Shown here piece by piece: positions 35,719 to 43,930 of a stretch of 64,000 nt of DNA. Position 1 is the stretch's first letter, and each line of letters starts with the position of its first letter. Source of the DNA: an uncultured Ligilactobacillus sp. (lineage in GTDB: Bacteria > Bacillota > Bacilli > Lactobacillales > Lactobacillaceae); the NCBI GenBank assembly GCA_944326135.1, contig CALVCU010000005.1, positions 30,765-94,764 of the forward strand. Reading direction: 5' to 3'. A program made the position numbers and the translations under genes. The notes beneath the pieces were generated by a model that made no database searches, was not told where the DNA came from, and worked only from the letters and a program-made list of their open reading frames with translations.

Positions 35719-36681
35719 ATGGACAAGAAATTAATTGGCGTAGATCTTGGTGGTACAACAATTAAATTTGCAATTATGACAACTGAAGGAGAAATCCAAC
35801 AACGTTGGAGTATTGAAACAAATATTTTAGATGAAGGAACACATATTATTCCAGATATTATTGAATCAATTAATCATCATTTAGCAATGTATGATATGAA
35901 ACCTGATCAATTTGTGGGAATTGGAATGGGAACACCAGGAACTGTAAATATTGAAAAAGGAACAGTTGTTGGTGCATACAATTTGAATTGGAAAACAGTT
36001 CAAAATGTTAAAGAAGAAATTGAAAAGGGAACTGGAATTAAGTTTACAGTTGATAACGATGCTAATGTAGCAGCACTTGGTGAACGTTGGAAGGGTGCTG
36101 GTGAAAATGCAGATGATGTTGTATTTATTACGTTAGGTACTGGTGTAGGCGGTGGAATAGTTACAAATGGTAGCTTAGTTCACGGCATGGGCGCTGGCGG
36201 TGAAGTTGGCCATATTAATGTTCATCCTGGTGGTTATTTGTGTACATGTGGTAATCGTGGTTGTTTGGAAACATACGCATCAGCTACTGGTGTGGTTCGT
36301 GTTGCACGCGATATGGCAGAAGAATATGCAGGCAATTCTAAATTAAAACAAATGACTGATGATGGTGAAGAAGTTACATCTAAGTTGGTATTTGATTTAG
36401 CTAAAGACAATGATCCTTTGGCAAAAATGGTAGTTGATCGCGTATGTAACTATCTAGGTTTAGCATGTGCAAACTTAGCAAGTGTATTAAATCCATCTGC
36501 AATTGTAATTGGTGGCGGTGTTTCAGCTGCTGGAGACTTTTTATTAGATCAAGTAAAGAATTACTTTAATGAATATTCTTTCCCAACAGTTAAGGACTCA
36601 ACTGAAGTTAAGTTAGCTCAATTAGGTAATGAAGCTGGTGTAATTGGTGCTGGCTCACTTGCATTAAAATTTAACGATTAA
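35719..36681 (+). CDS. glcK: ROK family glucokinase
   Basis: The enzyme phosphorylates glucose with ATP. It has 320 residues. The ATP motif GVDLGGTTIKFA is at the start, the sugar-site GHINV-His motif is in GEVGHINVHPGG, and the ROK zinc motif is CTCGNRGCLE. IVIGGGVSAAG closes the ROK fold. The yqgQ-glcK-rhodanese order is conserved in Bacilli. Confidence 0.96.
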   Translation: MDKKLIGVDLGGTTIKFAIMTTEGEIQQRWSIETNILDEGTHIIPDIIESINHHLAMYDMKPDQFVGIGMGTPGTVNIEKGTVVGAYNLNWKTVQNVKEEIEKGTGIKFTVDNDANVAALGERWKGAGENADDVVFITLGTGVGGGIVTNGSLVHGMGAGGEVGHINVHPGGYLCTCGNRGCLETYASATGVVRVARDMAEEYAGNSKLKQMTDDGEEVTSKLVFDLAKDNDPLAKMVVDRVCNYLGLACANLASVLNPSAIVIGGGVSAAGDFLLDQVKNYFNEYSFPTVKDSTEVKLAQLGNEAGVIGAGSLALKFND

Positions 36682-36701
36682 TTTGAAGGGAGTTCTTATA
36701 A

Positions 36702-37109
36702 GTGCTTTTAGGTAAAACTAACTCAGTGTTATTTTGGGTAGATCTTATTTTAATTATCATTTTAGCTTGGATCATTATTAATCAAATTGTGATCTTTGTT
36801 CGTAGTAGACGTGCTGCAAAATTAATTGATAATGAAACATTAAAAGAAAATATGCATCATGCACAAATTGTTGATGTTCGTGAAGAAGATTCATTTAAAG
36901 TTGGGCATATTTTAGGAGCACGTAATATTCCTTTTTCACAATTTAAGTTATATATGAGTGGCTTACGTAAGGATATGCCAATTTATTTATATGAACAAGG
37001 AAAGGCATTAAGTTTACGTTGTGCAATTATGTTAAAAAAAGCTGGCTACAATAACATCTTTGTTTTAAAAGGTGGATATAATAAGTGGGACGGTAAAAAG
37101 AAAAAATAA
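36702..37109 (+). CDS. Membrane-anchored rhodanese-like protein lacking the catalytic cysteine
   Basis: This 135-residue protein has one N-terminal membrane helix (about 10-32) and a cytoplasmic rhodanese domain (about 45-135; VDVREEDSFKVGHILGARNIPFSQF, then FVLKGGYNKW). The active-site loop reads YLYEQGKALSLRC, with Glu where active sulfurtransferases have Cys. It is therefore probably a binding domain rather than a sulfurtransferase, as in other lactobacilli. It starts at GTG 36702, 21 bases after glcK. Confidence 0.85.
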   Translation: MLLGKTNSVLFWVDLILIIILAWIIINQIVIFVRSRRAAKLIDNETLKENMHHAQIVDVREEDSFKVGHILGARNIPFSQFKLYMSGLRKDMPIYLYEQGKALSLRCAIMLKKAGYNNIFVLKGGYNKWDGKKKK

Positions 37110-37125
37110 TTGGTAATATTTAAAT

Positions 37126-37160
37126 AATAAGAGACCGAATTTATAATTCGGTCTCTTATT
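37126..37160 (+). terminator. Bidirectional intrinsic terminator
   Basis: AATAAGAGACCGAAT (37126-37140) pairs with ATTCGGTCTCTTATT (37146-37160). It serves the rhodanese gene and the converging DUF3042 gene. Confidence 0.88.
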
Positions 37161-37182
37161 ATTTAATATAAATTCAATCTTA

Positions 37183-37359
37183 TTAACGTTGGTGTGCTGA
37201 ACGGCTCTTGCGAAGTGCACGACGACGGTGTTCTTCTAACATAGCTTCACGTTCTTCCATAGGTTCAACGACTGTTTTCTTAAATGCATATACTGCACCT
37301 GAAACAACACCAACTGTTGTAACGATTCCTGTAAAGAATCCTTTACCAAATGCTTTCAC
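37183..37359 (-). CDS. DUF3042 family small protein
   Basis: This 58-residue protein starts at GTG (complement of 37357-37359) behind GAGGAGGAATTAAT. It begins MKAFGKGFFTGIVTTVG with a short hydrophobic helix, then an Arg/Glu-rich helix ending RSAHQR. The pattern fits DUF3042, small lactic acid bacterial proteins of unknown function with a weak membrane segment. The + strand frame covering the same bases is its antisense shadow. Confidence 0.85.
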   Translation of the reverse strand: MKAFGKGFFTGIVTTVGVVSGAVYAFKKTVVEPMEEREAMLEEHRRRALRKSRSAHQR

Positions 37360-37497
37360 ATTAATTCCTCCTCTATCACCTAATATATTATTATTATGAA
37401 GGAATTAACTAAAAAATTCCAGACAAAACTGTTAATTTTAAAGATTGATGATAAAATTACAAAAGAAGCTTAATTATGAAAGGAATTACTTTAAGTA

Positions 37498-38451
37498 ATG
37501 GTAGAAAAAGTCTTAATGATTGTAGGCCCTACTGCGGTTGGAAAAACATCATTATCAATCAAATTAGCTCAACATTTTAATGGACAAGTTATTTCAGGAG
37601 ATTCAATGCAGGTTTATCAAAATTTAAATATTGGAACCGCTAAAGTTACTGCTGAAGAAATGCAAGGAGTAAGACATTATTTATTAGATGAAATTCCAAT
37701 AACAGAGCGTTTTTCAGTTGCGGATTTTAAGAATAAGACGCAACAAGCAATTCAAAAAATTTATATGGACAATGCTTTGCCAATCTTGGTTGGTGGAACA
37801 GGATTCTATTTACAATCTTTTATTGATAATTATCATTTTGGAAAAGATGCTTATGCAAGCACTGACAAATTAATTCGTGAAAAATATTATCAATTTGCTG
37901 AAGAAAATGGTAAGCAAGCGCTTTGGGAGAAATTAAATGAAATTGATCCTGATGCTGCAAGTAAAATTCCAATTGCTAATACAGTAAGAATAATAAGGGC
38001 ATTGGAAGTTTACGAAAAAACAGGAAAGTTGTTTTCTCAACAAAAGGATCATCCTGATGAAAATTATGATTTCTTGATAATTGGTTTAAATACTAATAGG
38101 AAAATTTTATATGAAAGAATTAACGAACGTGTTGATATCATGATGAATGATGGTTTATTAGAAGAAGCAAAGTATTTATTTGAAAATGGTGGATTAGATT
38201 TACCAAGTGGTAAGGGAATTGGGTATAAAGAATTTTACCCATATTTTGAAGGAAAAGAATCATTGCAAAATTGTATATCAAATGTTAAAAAAAATTCTAG
38301 ACATTATGCTAAGAGACAGCTTACTTGGTTTCGTAATAAAATGAATGTAAATTGGTTTGATTTGGTCCAAAATTTTGATGAAGACTATAATAAAATTATC
38401 AAATTAGTAACAAGATGGTTAAAGGAGAATAAAAATGGAGAAATGGCTTGA
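37498..38451 (+). CDS. miaA: tRNA dimethylallyltransferase
   Basis: MiaA adds the isopentenyl group to A37 of tRNAs reading U-starting codons. The P-loop GPTAVGKTS is near residue 9, followed by ISGDSMQVYQ, ILVGGTGFYLQSF and a C-terminal RHYAKRQLTWFR motif. It has 317 residues. ATG 37498 is the only possible start, since a TAA lies at 37492-37494 in frame; the GAAAGGA site is rather distant (14 bases). It overlaps ynbB by 17 bases. Confidence 0.95.
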   Translation: MVEKVLMIVGPTAVGKTSLSIKLAQHFNGQVISGDSMQVYQNLNIGTAKVTAEEMQGVRHYLLDEIPITERFSVADFKNKTQQAIQKIYMDNALPILVGGTGFYLQSFIDNYHFGKDAYASTDKLIREKYYQFAEENGKQALWEKLNEIDPDAASKIPIANTVRIIRALEVYEKTGKLFSQQKDHPDENYDFLIIGLNTNRKILYERINERVDIMMNDGLLEEAKYLFENGGLDLPSGKGIGYKEFYPYFEGKESLQNCISNVKKNSRHYAKRQLTWFRNKMNVNWFDLVQNFDEDYNKIIKLVTRWLKENKNGEMA

Positions 38452-39697
38452 AAAATTTCCAACAGACCTACAACAAAAAATTGCTGAAGTTGATAAAATG
38501 ATTGCACCTAAATTACAGGAAATTGACGAAATTGTTTTATATAACCAACAACGTGTATTAGATTTATTTCGTAAATATCATGTAGCTGAGGAAGATTTAG
38601 TTGGATCTACTGGTTATGGATATAATGATGTTGGTCGTGATAAATTAGAGCAAATTTTTGCAGATTATTTTAAATGCGAGGATGCATTAGTTCGTCCACA
38701 AATTGTTTCTGGGACACATGCAATTTCAACTGCTTTATTTGCGTCACTACACCCAAATGATACGTTGTATTATATAACAGGAATGCCTTATGATACTATT
38801 CAACAAGTAATTGGGATAGTAGGCGATAATCCTGGATCAATGAAAGAATATGGTATTGGTTTTGAATATACACCTTTAACTAATAGTGGAAAGGTAGATT
38901 TTCCAGCTGTTAAAGAAAAATTATTGAATGATCCAACAATCAAAGTAGTTGCAATTCAACGTTCTCGTGGATATGCAGTTAGAGATAGTTTCACTGTAAA
39001 AGAAATTGAAGAGATGACAAATTTTGTTAAAAAAATTAATCCAAATATTACAGTATTTATTGATAATTGTTATGGTGAATTTACTGAAATTGAGGAGCCA
39101 ACATTTCATGGTGCAGATTTAATTGCTGGTTCAATGTTTAAAAATGCTGGAGCAGGTGTTGCAAAATCAGGAGCATTCTTGGTTGGAAATCATGAATTGA
39201 TTATGAGAGCAGCATCACGTTTATTCGCTCCTGGACCTGGAAAAGGTGAAGGGGCAACATATGGATATCAACGTGATTTTTATCGTGGATTCTTTCTTGC
39301 ACCACATGTAACAGGAGAGGCAATTAAGGGATCTATTTATACAGCAGCATTATTGGAAAAAATGGGTGCTGAGGTTTCACCTAAATGGGATGCTAAGAGA
39401 ACTGATTTGGTGCAAACTGTAATCTTCCATAAGCAAGAACCAATGACTAAGTTCTGCGCTAGCATTCAGCATTACTCACCTTTAAATTCATTTGTAGACC
39501 CAATTCCTAGTGAAATGGATAATTATGAAGATAAGGTAATTATGGCATCTGGAAGTTTTGTGGAAGGATCTACGATTGAGTTATCAAGTGATGGACCTTT
39601 AAGAGATCCGTATGCACTTTATATTCAAGGTGGTTTATCATATGCGCATGTTAAAATTGCAATTTCAAATGCGGTAAATGAAACTTACTATAATTAA
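38435..39697 (+). CDS. ynbB: YnbB-type methionine gamma-lyase family PLP enzyme
   Basis: This is a PLP-dependent enzyme of the YnbB / aluminium-resistance / methionine gamma-lyase family, with 420 residues. Fold-type I motifs include VSGTHAISTALFA, VFIDNCYGEF and the PLP Lys region GSMFKNAGAGVAKSGAF. Its true substrate is not established. ATG 38435 follows AAAGGAGAATAAAA inside miaA. The gene normally lies between miaA and glnR in Bacilli, as here. Confidence 0.92.
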   Translation: MEKWLEKFPTDLQQKIAEVDKMIAPKLQEIDEIVLYNQQRVLDLFRKYHVAEEDLVGSTGYGYNDVGRDKLEQIFADYFKCEDALVRPQIVSGTHAISTALFASLHPNDTLYYITGMPYDTIQQVIGIVGDNPGSMKEYGIGFEYTPLTNSGKVDFPAVKEKLLNDPTIKVVAIQRSRGYAVRDSFTVKEIEEMTNFVKKINPNITVFIDNCYGEFTEIEEPTFHGADLIAGSMFKNAGAGVAKSGAFLVGNHELIMRAASRLFAPGPGKGEGATYGYQRDFYRGFFLAPHVTGEAIKGSIYTAALLEKMGAEVSPKWDAKRTDLVQTVIFHKQEPMTKFCASIQHYSPLNSFVDPIPSEMDNYEDKVIMASGSFVEGSTIELSSDGPLRDPYALYIQGGLSYAHVKIAISNAVNETYYN

Positions 39698-39705
39698 AAT
39701 TATTA

Positions 39706-39763
39706 ACATATGTAATAAAATGTTACATATGTGATTGACATTAAAAAAAACTATTGTTATTAT
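39706..39763 (+). promoter_or_regulatory. GlnR operator and promoter of glnRA
   Basis: The site TGTAATAAAATGTTACA (39711-39727) matches the GlnR/TnrA consensus TGTNA-N7-TNACA exactly. It sits in a longer palindrome ACATATGTAA / TTACATATGT (39706-39715, 39723-39732). The promoter follows directly: TTGACA at 39735-39740, 17 bases, TATTAT at 39758-39763. This fits nitrogen-dependent autorepression. Confidence 0.88.
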
Positions 39764-39789
39764 AAGTTCGTATAGAGAGGAGGATTGTT

Positions 39790-40179
39790 ATGAGAGAGAA
39801 AGAACTACGTCGGTCATTGGCTGTTTTACCTATTGGAACAGTAATGAAATTAACCGATTTAACTGCAAGACAAATTCGTTATTATGAAGAACAAGAACTT
39901 GTTATTCCCGAGCGGAATGAAGGTAATCGTCGTATGTATTCATTAAATAATGTTGATAAATTATTGGAAATCAAAGATTATTTAGCAGATGGTTTAAATA
40001 TTGCAGATATAAAGAAAATATACCAGCAAAAAGCAGAAGCTAAAGCTAAGCGAGAAGCCGAGCTACAAAAAGAACTATCTGACGAAGATTTGCGACGAAT
40101 ATTACATGATGAATTTGTTGCAGTAAGTGGATTAAATCGATATAGTAAGCTTTCAATCCGTAACAATAAGAGTCTCTAA
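39790..40179 (+). CDS. glnR: Transcriptional regulator GlnR (MerR family)
   Basis: GlnR represses glnRA and other nitrogen genes when glutamine is ample, acting with glutamine synthetase. It has 129 residues with a MerR-type winged helix ([25 protein letters not shown]...NRRMYS). The Lys/Glu-rich helical C-terminal part corresponds to the region that controls dimerisation. It starts behind GGAGGATT and precedes glnA by 25 bases. Confidence 0.95.
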   Translation: MREKELRRSLAVLPIGTVMKLTDLTARQIRYYEEQELVIPERNEGNRRMYSLNNVDKLLEIKDYLADGLNIADIKKIYQQKAEAKAKREAELQKELSDEDLRRILHDEFVAVSGLNRYSKLSIRNNKSL

Positions 40180-40204
40180 TTATATAATTAAAGGAGTCCT
40201 AAAA

Positions 40205-41545
40205 ATGGTTAAGCACGACTATACTAAAGATGACATTCGACGAATGGCGAAAGAAGAAAATGTTAAATTCTTGCGGCTAATGTTTACTGACTTGTATGGA
40301 ACAATTAAAAATGTGGAAGTTCCAATTAGTCAGTTAGAAAAATTATTAGATAATAAATTAATGTTTGATGGTTCATCCATCGATGGCTTTGTTAGAATTG
40401 AAGAAAGTGATATGTGGTTATATCCAGATTTATCAACTTGGATGATTTTTCCATGGGGAAATGAGCATGGAAAAGTGGCAAGATTGATCTGTGAGGTATA
40501 TAACTCAGACAGAACACCATTTTTAGGGGATCCTCGAAATAATTTAATTCGTGTTTTATCTGAAATGAAACAAGCAGGTTTTACTGATTTTAATATTGGA
40601 CCAGAACCTGAATTTTTCTTATTTAAATTAAATGAATCAGGTAAACCATCACTCAACTTAAACGATAATGGTAGTTATTTCGATTTAGCTCCAGTTGACT
40701 TAGGGGAAAATTGTCGACGTGATATTGTTCTTGAATTGGAACGCATGGGCTTTGATGTTGAAGCTTCTCATCACGAAGTTGCTCCTGGACAACATGAAAT
40801 TGATTTTAAATATGCAGATGCTTTACATGCTTGTGATAATATTCAAACATTTAAACTAGTAGTAAAGACTGTAGCACGGAAACATGGATTGCATGCTACT
40901 TTCATGCCTAAACCACTTGAAAGAATTAATGGTTCTGGTATGCACATTAATATGTCATTAATGCGTGGTAAAGAAAATGCATTTTTCGATGAAAATAGTA
41001 AAGATAAGTTATCTAAAGAAGCATACTACTTCTTAGGTGGATTATTGAAACATGCTCGTAGTTTTACAGCAGTTACAAATCCAATTGTAAATTCATACAA
41101 GCGATTAGTACCTGGATATGAAGCACCAGTTTATGTTGCATGGTCTGGACGTAATCGTTCACCATTGGTACGTGTTCCAATTGCACGTGGAATTTCAACT
41201 CGATTAGAGTTAAGAAGTGTAGATCCTTCAGCAAACCCATATTTAGCAATTGCTGCTATTTTAGAAGCTGGTTTAGATGGATTACGCAATAAAATTGAAC
41301 CACCAAAATCTATTGATCGTAATATTTATGCAATGGATGAAGAAGAACGTAATCAAAACGGAATTAAGGATTTACCATCAACCTTACATAATGCACTTAA
41401 AGAATTAAAGAATGATGAAGTAATGCAAAATGCGCTTGGAAGTCATTTGTATAATAACTTCATGGAAGCTAAGAGACTTGAATGGGATTCATATCGTCAA
41501 GAAGTCTCACAATGGGAAAGAGATCAATACTTAGAAATGTACTAA
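40205..41545 (+). CDS. glnA: Glutamine synthetase type I
   Basis: The enzyme makes glutamine from glutamate, ammonia and ATP. It has 446 residues. Signatures are [10 protein letters not shown] near residue 56, the ATP-site motif [17 protein letters not shown], and the RxPxxR-type catalytic regions [18 protein letters not shown]. Size and lack of an adenylylation-type tail fit the GlnR-regulated Bacillus form. It is co-transcribed with glnR. Confidence 0.97.
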   Translation: MVKHDYTKDDIRRMAKEENVKFLRLMFTDLYGTIKNVEVPISQLEKLLDNKLMFDGSSIDGFVRIEESDMWLYPDLSTWMIFPWGNEHGKVARLICEVYNSDRTPFLGDPRNNLIRVLSEMKQAGFTDFNIGPEPEFFLFKLNESGKPSLNLNDNGSYFDLAPVDLGENCRRDIVLELERMGFDVEASHHEVAPGQHEIDFKYADALHACDNIQTFKLVVKTVARKHGLHATFMPKPLERINGSGMHINMSLMRGKENAFFDENSKDKLSKEAYYFLGGLLKHARSFTAVTNPIVNSYKRLVPGYEAPVYVAWSGRNRSPLVRVPIARGISTRLELRSVDPSANPYLAIAAILEAGLDGLRNKIEPPKSIDRNIYAMDEEERNQNGIKDLPSTLHNALKELKNDEVMQNALGSHLYNNFMEAKRLEWDSYRQEVSQWERDQYLEMY

Positions 41546-41586
41546 TTAGAGCGTAAAATATCGGTTTTGTAGATTTAATCAATTTT

Positions 41587-41613
41587 GGTTAAGTTTCTTA
41601 ACCGATATTTTTT
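41587..41613 (+). terminator. Intrinsic terminator after glnA
   Basis: GGTTAAG (41587-41593) pairs with CTTAACC (41597-41603), followed by a T-rich tract. A longer alternative pairing with AATATCGGTT near 41558-41566 is also possible. Confidence 0.75.
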
Positions 41614-41698
41614 ATTTAATATATTTTTGCTTTTTTAATGATTTTTTATAAAATTATGAGATATTCATTAGAAAAATAATCAAAGATTGTAATAACAC

Positions 41699-41728
41699 TT
41701 GAAAAATCAACGTTTTAAGTGAGATAAT
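41699..41728 (+). promoter_or_regulatory. Promoter of gmk-rpoZ
   Basis: TTGAAA at 41699-41704 and GATAAT at 41723-41728 are separated by 18 bases, 32 bases before the gmk start. Confidence 0.55.
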
Positions 41729-41759
41729 ACTGTATAAATTAATCTAGAGGAGAATTTAT

Positions 41760-42380
41760 ATGCCAAAACGTGGGATGCTCATTGTTCTTTCAGGACCTTC
41801 TGGTGTGGGTAAAGGAACTGTTAGAAAAGAAATTTTTTCACAAAAAGATAATACTTTCCATTATTCTGTTTCAATGACTACAAGAGAGAAACGTCCTGGT
41901 GAGATAGATGGTAAAGATTATTTCTTTGTTTCAAAAGAAGAATTTGAAAATGAAATTAAAAATGGTGGAATGTTGGAATATGCAAAATATGTTGACAATT
42001 ATTATGGAACACCATTAAAATATGTTAATGAAATGTTAGACCAGGGAAAAGACGTTTTTTTGGAAATTGAAGTTAAAGGTGCAATGCAAGTTCGTGAAAA
42101 AGTTCCTGATGGCTTGTTTATCTTTTTAACTCCTCCTGATTTAATGGAGTTGCGCCAACGTATTATTAATCGTGGAACTGACGATTTAGAAACAATTGAT
42201 AAGCGAATGGAAAAAGCAGTCAAAGAAATTGAAATGATGCAAAATTATGATTATGCAGTTGTAAATGACGAAGTTCCAAAAGCTGCTGAAAAAATTCAGA
42301 CTATAATTCGCGCAGAACGTTGGCGTGTTAAACGTTTCTTACCTGATTATAAAAAGCAATTAGGGTTAGATAAAAATTAA
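41760..42380 (+). CDS. gmk: Guanylate kinase
   Basis: Gmk phosphorylates GMP to GDP. It has 206 residues. The P-loop [11 protein letters not shown] is near residue 9, the GMP-binding [17 protein letters not shown] follows, and [14 protein letters not shown] is the central motif. It starts behind AGAGGAGA and is followed 14 bases later by rpoZ. Confidence 0.97.
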   Translation: MPKRGMLIVLSGPSGVGKGTVRKEIFSQKDNTFHYSVSMTTREKRPGEIDGKDYFFVSKEEFENEIKNGGMLEYAKYVDNYYGTPLKYVNEMLDQGKDVFLEIEVKGAMQVREKVPDGLFIFLTPPDLMELRQRIINRGTDDLETIDKRMEKAVKEIEMMQNYDYAVVNDEVPKAAEKIQTIIRAERWRVKRFLPDYKKQLGLDKN

Positions 42381-42394
42381 TGGAGGCAATTTAA

Positions 42395-42595
42395 ATGATT
42401 TTATATCCATCTGTTGATAAATTATTAGAACATGTTAATTCACGTTATTCTTTAGTAATGTTAGCAGCAAAAAGAGCACATGAATTAGATGCAGGAGCAT
42501 TACCTTTATTAAAAGAATACAAATCAGATAAAAATGTAGGTAAGGCTTTAGAAGAAGTTGAAGCTGGAAAACTTAAAATCAAAGGCGAAGATTAA
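42395..42595 (+). CDS. rpoZ: DNA-directed RNA polymerase omega subunit
   Basis: Omega is a 66-residue RNA polymerase subunit that assists assembly of beta-prime. The [28 protein letters not shown] stretch carries the conserved helix residues. It starts behind TGGAGG, in the conserved gmk-rpoZ pair. Confidence 0.95.
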   Translation: MILYPSVDKLLEHVNSRYSLVMLAAKRAHELDAGALPLLKEYKSDKNVGKALEEVEAGKLKIKGED

Positions 42596-42619
42596 TTGTT
42601 TTAATTGAATTCATATTAG

Positions 42620-42658
42620 ACAGAGGTTGTGTGATTATTTACACAACCTCTGTTATTA
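42620..42658 (+). terminator. Intrinsic terminator after rpoZ
   Basis: ACAGAGGTTGTGT (42620-42632) pairs perfectly with ACACAACCTCTGT (42641-42653), followed by TATTATA; the T run is poor. Confidence 0.75.
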
Positions 42659-42723
42659 TATTTAAAATAAAATAATAAATCTTGGTATACTATATAATAG
42701 ACTTATTGAAGGGAATTTTTGAG

Positions 42724-43929
42724 ATGCATCATAAAAAGATTTTACTTTATATTACTGGAGGAATTGCAAGTTATAAAGTTCCAGCTTTGGTTCGTATGCT
42801 TGTGAAAAATGACAACGATATAAAAATAATTATGACAAAGTCAGCAACTAAATTTGTTACGCCATTAACATTAGAAACTTTGTGTAAAAACAAGGTTTAT
42901 GTTGATTTTGAAGATGCATTTAATGAAGGTGATTATATTCCACATGTTAGTTTAGCAAAATGGGCCGATTTTTCGATGATTGTTCCAGCGACAGCTAATA
43001 TAATTGGAAAGTTAGCAAATGGAATTGCTGATGATTTAGTTACTAGTACATTAATTGCTTCAAATCATCCTAAATATATAGTGCCAGCAATGAATGATCA
43101 AATGTGGGAAAATCCAGCCACTCAACGAAATGTTAAGCAATTAAACCTAGATGGATATAAAATAATGGATCCAGAAGTGGGCTTTTTAGCAGAAGGATAT
43201 AATGCTAAAGGACGAATGCCAGAAATTGAAGATATTTATAATTGGATTCAAAATGATTTATTGCCTAAATCATTATCAGGTAAGTCAATTTTAGTAACTG
43301 CAGGGGGAACACAGGAACCAATTGATCCAGTAAGATTTATTGGAAACTATTCAAGTGGGAAAATGGGAATTCAGATTGCAAAAGCTGCAAAAAATTTAGG
43401 TGCGAAAGTAACATTAATTATTGGTGCAACAAATCAAATAATTCCAACTGGAATGAAAGTAATTAAAATTAAAAGTTTTAAAGATTTACAAAAAACTTTG
43501 TATTCAGAGTTCCCTAAAAATGATGTGTTAATTATGGCAGCAGCTGTTTCAGATTATCATGTTAAGAATACAGCAAATCAAAAGATTAAAGCAAAAGAAA
43601 ATGATGAAGTTCAAATCACACTTGAACGAAATCCTAATTTGTTAAGAAATTTAGGAAAGTCAACGCATAATCAATTATTAATTGGATTTGCTGCGGAAAC
43701 AAATCATTTAATTGAGAATGCACAGTTTGAATTGAAAAATAAAAATTTAGATATGTTAATTGCAAATGATGTTTCAAGAACAGATATTGGTTTTGGAAGT
43801 GATGAAAATGAGGTCTATTTAATTACACCAAATGACCCAGTAGAGAAAATTAAAAAGACCACTAAAAAGCAAATTGCGCAAAGGATAGTTCAAAAAGTAG
43901 CTAGTTTAATGAAGAAAGAAGAGGATTAA
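42724..43929 (+). CDS. coaBC: Bifunctional phosphopantothenoylcysteine decarboxylase / phosphopantothenate--cysteine ligase
   Basis: This makes 4'-phosphopantetheine from phosphopantothenate and cysteine. It has 401 residues. The N-terminal CoaC flavoprotein part has GGIASYK and the PAMNDQMW catalytic motif; the CoaB part begins near 190 (SILVTAGGTQEPIDPVRFIGNYSSG). I start at ATG 42724. The longer frame from 42682 covers a -10-like TATAAT (42693-42698) and the GAAGGGA ribosome site. It overlaps the priA ribosome site at its 3' end. Confidence 0.95.
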   Translation: MHHKKILLYITGGIASYKVPALVRMLVKNDNDIKIIMTKSATKFVTPLTLETLCKNKVYVDFEDAFNEGDYIPHVSLAKWADFSMIVPATANIIGKLANGIADDLVTSTLIASNHPKYIVPAMNDQMWENPATQRNVKQLNLDGYKIMDPEVGFLAEGYNAKGRMPEIEDIYNWIQNDLLPKSLSGKSILVTAGGTQEPIDPVRFIGNYSSGKMGIQIAKAAKNLGAKVTLIIGATNQIIPTGMKVIKIKSFKDLQKTLYSEFPKNDVLIMAAAVSDYHVKNTANQKIKAKENDEVQITLERNPNLLRNLGKSTHNQLLIGFAAETNHLIENAQFELKNKNLDMLIANDVSRTDIGFGSDENEVYLITPNDPVEKIKKTTKKQIAQRIVQKVASLMKKEED

Positions 43930-43930
43930 A

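Noticed and set aside
37208..37399. A + strand frame of 63 codons
   Set aside because: It is antisense to the DUF3042 gene, which has a strong ribosome site and recognisable protein pattern.
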